A stretch of 25,262 bases of DNA from CAYLZO01 sp964387775 (GTDB lineage Bacteria > Chloroflexota > Anaerolineae > JAAYZQ01). Below the pieces are notes generated by a model. The model ran no database searches and was not told where the DNA came from. It saw only the letters and a list, made by a program, of their open reading frames with translations. Position numbers and translations under genes: made by a program. Each line of letters begins with the position of its first letter. Positions within the stretch are counted from its first letter, which is position 1. Below are positions 1 through 5,682 of this stretch, piece after piece. The DNA lies in the NCBI GenBank assembly GCA_964387775.1, contig CAYLZO010000044.1:1-25262 (forward strand), written 5' to 3'.

Positions 1-992
1 TGGTGCGGGCGCTGGGCCAGGCCCGCCGCGAGGCGCGGAAAGCCTTTGGCGACGACCGCGTCTACCTGGAGCGGGCGGTGTTGGGCGCGCGTCACGTCGA
101 GATTCAAATCCTCGCCGATGCCCACGGCCAGGCCATTCACCTGGGCGAGCGCGAGTGCTCGATCCAGCGCCGCCACCAGAAGCTGGTCGAGGAGGCGCCC
201 TCGCCGGCGGTGGACGAGGACCTGCGGCGGCGCATGGGCGCCGTCGCCGTGCGCGCCGCCGAGGCGGTGGGCTACACCAACGCCGGAACCGTCGAGTTCC
301 TGCTGGACCGCGACGGCCATTTCTACTTTTTGGAGATGAACACGCGGCTGCAAGTGGAGCATCCGATTACCGAGGCCGTCACCGGCATCGACCTTGTCAA
401 GGAGCAACTGCGCCTGGCCGCCGGCGAGCCGCTGCGCCACCGCCAGGCGGATATCCAGCCACAGGGCCACGCCATCGAGTGCCGCATCACGGCCGAGGAC
501 CCGTTCAACAGCTTTTTGCCGGCCAGCGGGCGGATCATCCGCCTCTTTCAGCCCGGCGGGCCGGGGGTGCGCCTGGACAGCGGCGTCGAGGAGGGGCTGG
601 AGGTCTCGACGTTTTACGATTCGTTGCTGGCCAAGCTGGTCGTCTGGGGCGAGAACCGCGAGACGGCGCTCCGGCGTCTGGCCCGGGCGCTGGCCGAGTA
701 TCGCGTCGTCGGCTTGCCCACGTCGCTGCCGTTTCACCAGTGGCTGGTGGGCCACGAAGCCTTTCAGCGCGGCGAGTACGATACGGGCTTTCTGGCGGAC
801 CACTTTTCCCTGGTCGAGCCGGACCGGGCGGCGAACCGGCCCCTGGCGGCCCTGGTGGCCGCGCTCCTGAGCCACGAGCAGCGCCAGCGCGACCGTCAAG
901 CGGTCGCGCCCGGCGACAAGGCGAACGGCGGCGACCCCTGGTCGGCCCGGTCGTGGAAGATGGCCGGGCGCTGGGAAGGACTGGGCCGATGA
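1..992 (+). CDS. Acyl-CoA carboxylase, biotin carboxylase subunit (5' truncated by window)
   Basis: Biotin carboxylase carboxylates the biotin of a carrier protein using ATP and bicarbonate, the first half-reaction of acetyl-/propionyl-CoA-type carboxylases. The reading frame is open from base 3 and the true start lies upstream; roughly the first 180 residues of a normal AccC are missing. Visible motifs are CSIQRRHQKLVEEAP and EMNTRLQVEHPITE (the Glu, Asn and Arg of the ATP-grasp active site), then GHAIECRITAEDP of the C-terminal domain. The C-terminus runs about 50 residues past the E. coli AccC end and finishes with a WKMAGRWEG-like stretch typical of propionyl-CoA carboxylase alpha chains, so an acyl-CoA carboxylase is more likely than a fatty-acid-synthesis AccC. 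The stop overlaps the next start (ATGA at 989-992), so the two are translationally coupled. Family certain, substrate unknown. Confidence 0.93.
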   Translation, partial: VRALGQARREARKAFGDDRVYLERAVLGARHVEIQILADAHGQAIHLGERECSIQRRHQKLVEEAPSPAVDEDLRRRMGAVAVRAAEAVGYTNAGTVEFLLDRDGHFYFLEMNTRLQVEHPITEAVTGIDLVKEQLRLAAGEPLRHRQADIQPQGHAIECRITAEDPFNSFLPASGRIIRLFQPGGPGVRLDSGVEEGLEVSTFYDSLLAKLVVWGENRETALRRLARALAEYRVVGLPTSLPFHQWLVGHEAFQRGEYDTGFLADHFSLVEPDRAANRPLAALVAALLSHEQRQRDRQAVAPGDKANGGDPWSARSWKMAGRWEGLGR

Positions 993-1480
993 AGTACGTC
1001 GCCACGGTGGACGGCCAGGAATACCAAATCGGCCTGGGGGAGGAGGGCGTCACGCTCGATGGTGAGCCGGTCGAGGTCGATTTGCAGACCATCGACGGCG
1101 GCTTTCACTACTCGCTGCTGGTCGGCGCGGCGTCGCACGAGGTGTTTGTCGAGCGCTGCGAGGACGTCTGTTTCGTGACCCTGGGCGGGCAGCGCTACCG
1201 GGTGGAGGTCGAGGACGCGCGCGCCCGGCGGCTCGGCGCGCGGCGGGCGGCGGTCGAAGAGGCCGGCGAGGCGGAGGTGGTCAGCCCCATGCCCGGCGTG
1301 GTCGTCGCCGTGCTGGTCGATGCGGGCCAGGCGGTCCGCACCGGCGAGGGGCTGCTCATCCTGGAAGCGATGAAGATGGAGAACGAGATCCGCGCCCCGC
1401 GCACGGGCGTGGTCGAGGCGGTGGGGGTGGAGCCGGGGCAGCGGGTGAGCCAGAATGACATCTTGGTTAGGATCGGGTGA
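989..1480 (+). CDS. Biotin carboxyl carrier subunit of acyl-CoA carboxylase
   Basis: 163 residues. It carries the biotin that shuttles CO2 between the biotin carboxylase and a carboxyltransferase. Residues 1 to about 80 form a beta-rich segment like the domain that joins the carboxylase and biotinyl domains in propionyl-CoA carboxylase alpha. The last 75 residues are a biotinyl domain with EAMKMEN, biotinylated Lys at residue 129, and upstream SPMPG. The start is the ATG of the ATGA overlap with the biotin carboxylase, in the frame that contains the biotin motif. In many bacteria both parts are one polypeptide; here they are split. No carboxyltransferase subunit is in the window. It is the last gene before a 402-bp spacer. 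Confidence 0.92.
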   Translation: MKYVATVDGQEYQIGLGEEGVTLDGEPVEVDLQTIDGGFHYSLLVGAASHEVFVERCEDVCFVTLGGQRYRVEVEDARARRLGARRAAVEEAGEAEVVSPMPGVVVAVLVDAGQAVRTGEGLLILEAMKMENEIRAPRTGVVEAVGVEPGQRVSQNDILVRIG

Positions 1481-1492
1481 CGAGTCGGCCTT

Positions 1493-1735
1493 CCCCCTCA
1501 CCCCAACCCTGCTGGAGGCACTGACGACGTGTCTCCCCCAGGGGAGAGGGCGTCAGCTCCCCTCCCTCGGGGGAGGGGCTGGGGGGGGGAGGCTGTGCCC
1601 GGATCGCTGAGGCGCTGAGGGACGCTGAAGCCACTGAGAAGCGCCTCAGTGCCGTCAGTGGTCTCAGTGGCTCAGTGATCCGGGCGTCCGGCCCGATGTG
1701 GGATTGGGCGGAGACGTTGACGAGGCTAGGGTGAG
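1493..1735 (+). repeat. Dispersed GC-rich repeat, left copy, flanking the toxin-antitoxin pair
   Basis: Non-coding part of the 1481-1882 spacer. Two modules are seen. Bases 1493-1539 are the reverse complement of 2590-2636 (46 of 47 match) and lie in a C-rich/G-rich palindromic segment. Bases 1590-1735 recur in direct orientation at 2639-2798 on the other side of the toxin-antitoxin genes. The second module contains a hairpin at 1601-1681 that begins GGATC and ends GATCC, with CTGAG words on the left arm and CTCAG words on the right. No ORF with a credible start is in it. Confidence 0.85.
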
Positions 1736-1795
1736 TGTGGGGCCAGGCAGCAAGTGAACGGCCAGTTGGCCGGCCCCATCGTTGCCGCAAAGGGT

Positions 1796-1824
1796 TTGAC
1801 GACCGCAGGGCATTGGGTTATACT
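1796..1824 (+). promoter_or_regulatory. Sigma70-like promoter of the toxin-antitoxin operon
   Basis: TTGACG at 1796-1801 and TATACT at 1819-1824 are separated by exactly 17 bp. This is the best -35/-10 match in the window and lies 59 bp upstream of the antitoxin ATG. Transcription would start near 1831, leaving a leader of about 50 nt with a GGGGAGG ribosome site at 1871-1877. Confidence 0.7.
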
Positions 1825-1882
1825 GGTGACAAAAACGGCTGGTAAACGAGTGGCTCGGGATGGATTTTGAGGGGAGGCAACG

Positions 1883-2158
1883 ATGGAAGAAGTTCAGGTG
1901 TCTATGACTCTGCCCCAAACCCTGTGGGAGCAGTTGCTAGGGCGGGCGCAAGCGACAAAAGTAGACGAGGCAGCGTTGGTTATCCGTGCCGTTGAGCAAT
2001 TCCTGCAACAGGAAACGGCGAACCAGGCTCTGGCCGAGCGCCTGGCGCATGAATGTGAAGAGTTGGCCACGATGGAATTCGACGACGTTGGGACCGAGGA
2101 TGAATGGCTCGTGGTTCAAAACGAAGCATTGATCGGCGTTGAAGCAGGTTGGGGATAG
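1883..2158 (+). CDS. Antitoxin of a type II MazEF-like module
   Basis: 91 residues, start ATG preceded by GGGGAGG at 1871-1877. The N-terminal third (VQVSMTLPQTLWEQLLGRAQ) looks like a ribbon-helix-helix DNA-binding segment, one beta strand followed by two helices. The C-terminal half is acidic and probably the flexible toxin-neutralising tail. Identification rests mainly on position: it ends 6 bp before a clear MazF/PemK-family gene, the usual antitoxin-first order. By analogy with the family it should bind its own promoter at 1796-1824 and repress the pair. The exact antitoxin subfamily is not recognised. Confidence 0.75.
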   Translation: MEEVQVSMTLPQTLWEQLLGRAQATKVDEAALVIRAVEQFLQQETANQALAERLAHECEELATMEFDDVGTEDEWLVVQNEALIGVEAGWG

Positions 2159-2164
2159 CTGCCC

Positions 2165-2506
2165 ATGCAAATCTGCAAAGGTGACGTGTTTTATTGCAAT
2201 CTCGATCCCACGTTCGGCCACGAGCAGCGGGGGACGCGACCGGTCGTGGTCTTGCAGAACGATGTCGCCAACGAGAGGCTGAACACCGTGATGGTGGCTC
2301 CTTTGACTTCGAACCTCAAGGCAAAGGGCTATTTGCTGACCGTCTTTGTGGACGCTCAAAGCGGCGGATTGCCCCGAGACTCGGTAATCTTGCTCTTTCA
2401 GATCCGGACCGTGGACAAGCGACGATTGGAGCGCAAGATTGCCCATTTGGATGAACCGATCATGGATCAGGTGGATCGGGCAATTGCTATCGCTTTTGCG
2501 CTTTGA
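2165..2506 (+). CDS. MazF/PemK-family mRNA interferase toxin
   Basis: 113 residues, the normal size of the family. MazF toxins are ribosome-independent endoribonucleases that cut mRNA at short motifs. Family signatures are the N-terminal GDVFYCNLDPTFGHEQRGTRP block (G-D, then the Glu-Gln-x-x-x-Arg-Pro loop) followed by VVVLQND, then the central APLTSN strand and the LLFQIRTVDKRRL strand with its conserved Gln/Arg/Asp. It lies 6 bp after the antitoxin and is co-transcribed. It looks intact. The pair is bracketed by copies of one dispersed repeat, which suggests cassette-like insertion. Confidence 0.9.
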   Translation: MQICKGDVFYCNLDPTFGHEQRGTRPVVVLQNDVANERLNTVMVAPLTSNLKAKGYLLTVFVDAQSGGLPRDSVILLFQIRTVDKRRLERKIAHLDEPIMDQVDRAIAIAFAL

Positions 2507-2509
2507 ATT

Positions 2510-2798
2510 GGCACTTTCCCCCTCCCCCGGCCCCCCGCCAAGGCGCTAACGAAGTGTCCCCCAAGGGAGGGGAGGGCTCCCTCTCCCGTGGGGGAGACAC
2601 GTCGTTAGTGCCTCCAGCAGGGTTGGGGTGAGGGGGGGAGGCTGTGCCCCGGATCGCTGAGGCACTGAGGGGCACCGACGACACTGAGAAGCGCCTCAGC
2701 GCCGTCAGTGGTCTCAGTGGCTCAGTGATCCAGGCGTCCGTGGCCCGCCGCCCGCCCGGCCCGATGCGGGATTGGGCGGAGACGTTGATCAAGCTTGG
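2510..2798 (+). repeat. Dispersed GC-rich repeat, right copy, flanking the toxin-antitoxin pair
   Basis: Fills the 311-bp spacer 2507-2817. Bases 2517-2636 form a long imperfect palindrome of C-rich and G-rich blocks; 2590-2636 is an inverted copy of 1493-1539. Bases 2639-2798 are a direct copy of 1590-1735 including the CTGAG/CTCAG hairpin (2651-2731) and the tail ATTGGGCGGAGACGTTGA. Only about 20 bp, with a GAGAGG ribosome site at 2806-2811, separate it from the next start. No convincing promoter was found. Confidence 0.85.
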
Positions 2799-2817
2799 TT
2801 AATGTGAGAGGTATTGC

Positions 2818-3921
2818 ATGACCAATCCATCGAACCAACCCGTCGGCATCGTCAGCGTCGGCATGTACCTGCCGGAGCCGGTGCTGACCGCCGAGGAAAT
2901 CGCAGAAGCCAGCGGCCTGCCCGAGTGGGTAGTCCGCGACAAGCTGGGTATCGAGCAGAAACACATGGCCGGCCCCGACGACCATCCCAACGAGATGGCC
3001 ATCAAGGCCGCCCGCGACTGCCTGGCCAAGACCGACATCGATCCGAAAGAGATCGACGTCGTGCTGTGCACCACCGAGGAGTGGCGCGAGTACCTGCTCT
3101 GGACGTCGGGCATCCACCTGGCCCACGAGATCGGCGCGACGGAGGCCTGGGGCATTGACGTCCACACCCGCTGCTGCACGACGGTCGCCGCGCTCAAGAT
3201 GGCCAAGGACATGATGCGGTCTGACCCCGACATCGACACGGTGCTCATCGCCGGCGGCTATCGCATCGGCGATTTTATCAACTTGGAAAATCTGCGCACG
3301 ACGTTCCTGTTCAACATTGGCGCCGGGGCGGGGGCGATGCTGCTGCGCCGGGGCTGGCCGCGCAACCACGTGCTCGGCGCACACCTGATGACCGACGGCT
3401 CGATGAGCAAACACGTCATCGTGCCCGCCAGCGGCACGGTCCAGTTCCCCACGGACGAGGCGCGGGCGCAGGGCTTGTTCTATTTTGACCTGGTCGAGCC
3501 GGAGGCGATGAAGGCCCGGCTCAACGCGGTGTCGATGGACAACTGGATGTTCTGCATCGACGAGGCGCTGCGCAAGAGCGGGCTGGAGGTGCGAGGCGAA
3601 CCCTACAGCCGCGCCGACCTCGGCTTCTTGAACATGGTGCTCATCAAGCCGTCCGGCTACCGCGACATGCTGCAACGCCTGGGCCTGAGCGAGGAGCAGG
3701 GCGTCTACAACGCCGACATCGGCCACATCGGCGAGCAGGACAGCATCATCAACATCATCCGCGGCCTGGAGCAGGGCCGCCTCCACGACGGCGACCTGAT
3801 GGCCGTCGTCGGCGCGGGGATTGGGTACGTGTGGGGGGCGGCGTGCGTGCGCTGGGGAGCGGGAAATCAGGGATCAGGGAACCGGGGAACCGGGGAATCA
3901 GGGGATAGCCGGATTTCCTGA
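2818..3921 (+). CDS. FabH/HMG-CoA-synthase-like thiolase-fold enzyme, divergent active site
   Basis: 367 residues, thiolase superfamily (3-oxoacyl-ACP synthase III / HMG-CoA synthase branch), which joins acyl thioesters through an active-site Cys. Seen: N-terminal GIVSVGMYLPEPVLT, the nucleophile region with Cys119-Cys120 (Cys119 aligns with FabH Cys112), an FNIGAGAGAMLL strand and C-terminal VVGAGIGYVWGAA. The FabH His-Gln-Ala-Asn motif reads Lys-Pro-Ser-Gly and the Gly-Asn motif reads Gly-His (IGHIGEQDS), so the usual His and Asn are absent. The start has GAGAGG 6 nt upstream. The last ~19 residues (Gly/Asn/Ser-rich) are encoded by a repeat array and are probably not part of the fold. Next gene is an SDR. 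The reaction is unknown; decarboxylating condensation is doubtful. Confidence 0.8.
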   Translation: MTNPSNQPVGIVSVGMYLPEPVLTAEEIAEASGLPEWVVRDKLGIEQKHMAGPDDHPNEMAIKAARDCLAKTDIDPKEIDVVLCTTEEWREYLLWTSGIHLAHEIGATEAWGIDVHTRCCTTVAALKMAKDMMRSDPDIDTVLIAGGYRIGDFINLENLRTTFLFNIGAGAGAMLLRRGWPRNHVLGAHLMTDGSMSKHVIVPASGTVQFPTDEARAQGLFYFDLVEPEAMKARLNAVSMDNWMFCIDEALRKSGLEVRGEPYSRADLGFLNMVLIKPSGYRDMLQRLGLSEEQGVYNADIGHIGEQDSIINIIRGLEQGRLHDGDLMAVVGAGIGYVWGAACVRWGAGNQGSGNRGTGESGDSRIS

Positions 3922-3941
3922 TACCTGATACCCGATACCTG
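3861..3941 (+). repeat. Short-word array overlapping the 3' end of the FabH-like gene
   Basis: Words of the type GGGATCA / GGGAACC on the left and GATACCT / GATACCC on the right. The array supplies the last ~19 codons and the TGA stop (3919-3921) of the upstream gene and ends about 15 bp before the SDR Shine-Dalgarno AAGGAG (3958-3963). Same word family as 7265-7337 and 16171-16277. Confidence 0.75.
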
Positions 3942-3972
3942 CAATAAAAAACAGGAAAAGGAGTAAACGACA

Positions 3973-4761
3973 ATGCGACTCAAGGACAAAGTAGCCCTCA
4001 TCACCGGCGGGGCGGCCGGGATCGGCAAGGCGACGGCCAAACGCTTCATCGAGGAAGGCGCCCAGGTCGTCATCGGCGACGTGAACGCCGAGGCGGGCGC
4101 GGCGGCGGTTGAGGAGCTGGGCGCGAACGCCGACCCTTCGACGGGCTCAGGGCCTCGCTTCTACAAAGTGAACGTCATGGACCGGCAGGCGGTGGGGGCC
4201 TGGGTGGACGAGGTGGTGGCCAGGTACGGTCGGGTGGACGTGCTGGTCAACAACGCCGGCATCCTGCGCGACAACCAACTGGTCAAGGTCAAAAACGGCG
4301 AGCTGGTCAAACAGATGTCCGAGGAGGAATTCGACCTGGTGATCGGCGTCAACCTCAAGGGCGTGTTCAACTGTACCCAGGCCGTGGCGCCGACGATGAT
4401 CAAGCAGAAGATCGGCGTGATCCTCAATGCCTCGTCGGTGGTCGGCCTGGACGGCAATTTCGGCCAGACAAATTACGTGGCGACCAAGGCCGGCGTCATC
4501 GGCATGACCAAGGTCTGGGCGCGGGAGCTGGGCCGCTACGGGGTGCGCGTCAACGCTGTGGCTCCCGGCTTTACGGCCACCGAGATCCTGATCTCGATGC
4601 CGGACAAGGTGCTCGATGGGATGCGCGCCCGCACGCCGCTGGGCCGCCTGGGCGAGCCCCGCGACATCGCCAACGCCTACCTCTTTTTGGCGTCGGACGA
4701 GGCAAGCTTCGTCACCGGGACGGTGCTGCGGGTGGACGGCGGCATCGTCGTGGGGACATAG
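3973..4761 (+). CDS. FabG-like short-chain dehydrogenase/reductase
   Basis: 262 residues, classical SDR. It should interconvert a 3-hydroxyacyl and a 3-oxoacyl thioester with NAD(P)(H). Seen: TGGAAGIG nucleotide loop at residues 11-18, NNAG motif, catalytic Ser155, Tyr168 and Lys172 (S-13-Y-x-x-x-K spacing), and the C-terminal VTGTVLRVDGG motif. Start ATG has AAGGAG 9 nt upstream. Residues 54-61 (DPSTGSGP) interrupt the usual junction before the RFYKVNV strand and are encoded by a CCTTCGAC...GCTCAGGG repeat word, an apparent in-frame insertion. A ~15-residue longer loop follows NNAGILRDN. It sits between a FabH-like gene and a small helical protein gene, and its stop (TAG) abuts a hairpin array. 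Confidence 0.9.
   Translation: MRLKDKVALITGGAAGIGKATAKRFIEEGAQVVIGDVNAEAGAAAVEELGANADPSTGSGPRFYKVNVMDRQAVGAWVDEVVARYGRVDVLVNNAGILRDNQLVKVKNGELVKQMSEEEFDLVIGVNLKGVFNCTQAVAPTMIKQKIGVILNASSVVGLDGNFGQTNYVATKAGVIGMTKVWARELGRYGVRVNAVAPGFTATEILISMPDKVLDGMRARTPLGRLGEPRDIANAYLFLASDEASFVTGTVLRVDGGIVVGT
4132..4155 (+). repeat. In-frame repeat insertion in the SDR gene
   Basis: 24 nt containing CCTTCGACGGGCTCAGGGCC (4134-4153), a near-palindromic word whose first half recurs at 8608, and in variant form at 6843 and 19052, each time inside a reading frame. It adds eight residues between a helix and a strand of the Rossmann fold. Confidence 0.6.
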
Positions 4762-4811
4762 ATATTGGATATTGGATATTGGGTATTGGGAAATACCCAA
4801 TATCCAATATC
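4761..4811 (+). repeat. GATATTG heptad hairpin array
   Basis: Left arm of GATATTG/GGTATTG words; 4768-4786 pairs perfectly (19 bp) with 4793-4811 across a 6-nt loop. It begins on the last base of the SDR stop and ends about 17 bp before the next start, with a G-rich ribosome site between. No T-tract follows, so it is not a classical terminator. Confidence 0.9.
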
Positions 4812-4828
4812 TAACAGGGGGGGGAGCC

Positions 4829-5242
4829 ATGGCCGTGTCCCTGGACGACCTGATCGTCGAGCACCGCGAGTCGCTGGTGGACGGGATCGTCAAGGACGCC
4901 ATCCGCCAGATTCCGAGCTATGGGCGGGCGCCGCTGCGGCAGACGGTCGAGCGGGTGGAACGTTTTCTCGACGCGCTGGCCGAGAGCATCGCCCGCAACG
5001 AGCCGGACGTGCTGGAGCGGCACCTGGTCGGCGTGGCCCGCGAGCGCAAGCGGGAGGGCTATGCCATCATGGAGCTGCACGCCATCGTCCACATCACCGA
5101 GGACCACGTGCAGGCCGTCATCCGGCGCGCCGTGGCCGGCGAGGTGGAGCGCACCGGGCTGCTGGCCCTGCTCGACGCGGTGATGGGCGCGGCGCGGATG
5201 GTACTGAGTGTGCGCTACCTGCTTAGCGCACGGCAATTGTGA
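4829..5242 (+). CDS. Small all-helical protein, possibly RsbRD-N-like
   Basis: 137 residues with no membrane segment or signal peptide. The sequence is predicted by eye to be a bundle of amphipathic helices rich in Arg, Glu and Leu (for example RQTVERVERFLDALAESI and RERKREGYAIMELHAIV). The pattern resembles the N-terminal helical domain of RsbR/RsbRD-type stressosome and sensor proteins, but no diagnostic residue confirms that. The start follows a run of G (ACAGGGGGGGGAG). The C-terminal codons and TGA stop run into the AATTGTGAA word array. No function is assigned. Confidence 0.7.
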   Translation: MAVSLDDLIVEHRESLVDGIVKDAIRQIPSYGRAPLRQTVERVERFLDALAESIARNEPDVLERHLVGVARERKREGYAIMELHAIVHITEDHVQAVIRRAVAGEVERTGLLALLDAVMGAARMVLSVRYLLSARQL

Positions 5243-5273
5243 ATTGGAAATTGGGAATGGGGAATTGTGAATG
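5240..5273 (+). repeat. GAATTGG heptad array, left arm, upstream of four-helix gene 1
   Basis: Five phased words (GAATTGG, AAATTGG, GAATGGG, GAATTGT, GAATGGC) running from the stop of the upstream gene through the start codon of the four-helix-bundle gene. Its complement lies on the other side of that gene at 5631-5668; GAATTGTGAAT at 5262-5272 pairs exactly with 5637-5647. Confidence 0.8.
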
Positions 5274-5630
5274 GCCAAGGGTGACGACATTGAAGAGCGG
5301 TTGATCGACTTTGCGGTGCGGGTCATCAAGCTGTGTGCGAGTCTGCCCAAGACGCCGACGGGCAAGCATCTCAGCGGACAGTTGGTGCGGAGTGGAACCG
5401 CATCGGCGGCGCATTATGCGGAGGCGCGCGGCGCTGAGAGCACGCGCGATTTCGTCCACAAGCTGCGGATCTGCCTGAAAGAGCTGAACGAGTCGCGCGT
5501 CTGGCTCAAAATCATCATCCGCAGCGAAATGCAGCCCAAAGCCCGCCTGAGCGATCTTTTGCAGGAGAACGACGAGTTCTGCCGCATCATCAACGCCAGT
5601 ATCAAAACCACCAGGGCGCGCGCCGGCTAG
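5271..5630 (+). CDS. Four-helix-bundle protein (23S rRNA intervening-sequence protein family), copy 1
   Basis: 119 residues. The family (S23/IVP-like) comprises small basic four-helix bundles first known from ORFs in intervening sequences of 23S rRNA; the Avd accessory protein of diversity-generating retroelements shares the fold. Biochemical function is unresolved. Family-like features are SGQLVRSGTASAAHYAEA (helix 2, Arg-Ser-Gly turn) and FVHKLRICLKELNESRVWL (helix 3). Only a weak GGGGAA ribosome site precedes ATG, lying inside the repeat array. The gene is the loop of a would-be hairpin: GAATTG-type words precede it and their reverse complement follows it. It interrupts an otherwise metabolic gene series, which suggests a mobile or hitch-hiking unit. 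Confidence 0.85.
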   Translation: MAKGDDIEERLIDFAVRVIKLCASLPKTPTGKHLSGQLVRSGTASAAHYAEARGAESTRDFVHKLRICLKELNESRVWLKIIIRSEMQPKARLSDLLQENDEFCRIINASIKTTRARAG

Positions 5631-5668
5631 TTCACAATTCACAATTCGCCATTCACCATTCACCATTA
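5631..5668 (+). repeat. TTCACAA heptad array, right arm, downstream of four-helix gene 1
   Basis: Phased words TTCACAA, TTCACAA, TTCGCCA, TTCACCA, TTCACCA starting on the base after the stop codon. They are the complement orientation of the words at 5240-5273, so the two arrays form inverted repeats around the gene. Confidence 0.8.
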
Positions 5669-5682
5669 GAAAGGGGGAGGGG

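Noticed and set aside
155..988. Upstream extension of the biotin carrier gene in its frame from base 155
   Set aside because: It is the out-of-frame shadow of biotin carboxylase; the ATGA overlap at 989 and the carrier-domain start give the true N-terminus.
535..1501. Long minus-strand ORFs such as 535-1092 and 896-1501, and similar ones under most genes
   Set aside because: They overlap well-supported plus-strand genes, have Arg/Pro/Gly-rich compositions typical of antisense frames in GC-rich DNA, and lack family motifs.
4761..4811. Rho-independent terminators at the spacer hairpins
   Set aside because: Stems are AT-rich or mixed, no T-tract follows, and a ribosome site and same-strand gene come directly after. 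They may still affect RNA, but terminator calls are not supported.
5271..5630. 23S rRNA intervening sequence with surrounding rRNA
   Set aside because: The protein belongs to the IVP family, but no rRNA sequence flanks it; the neighbours are protein genes.
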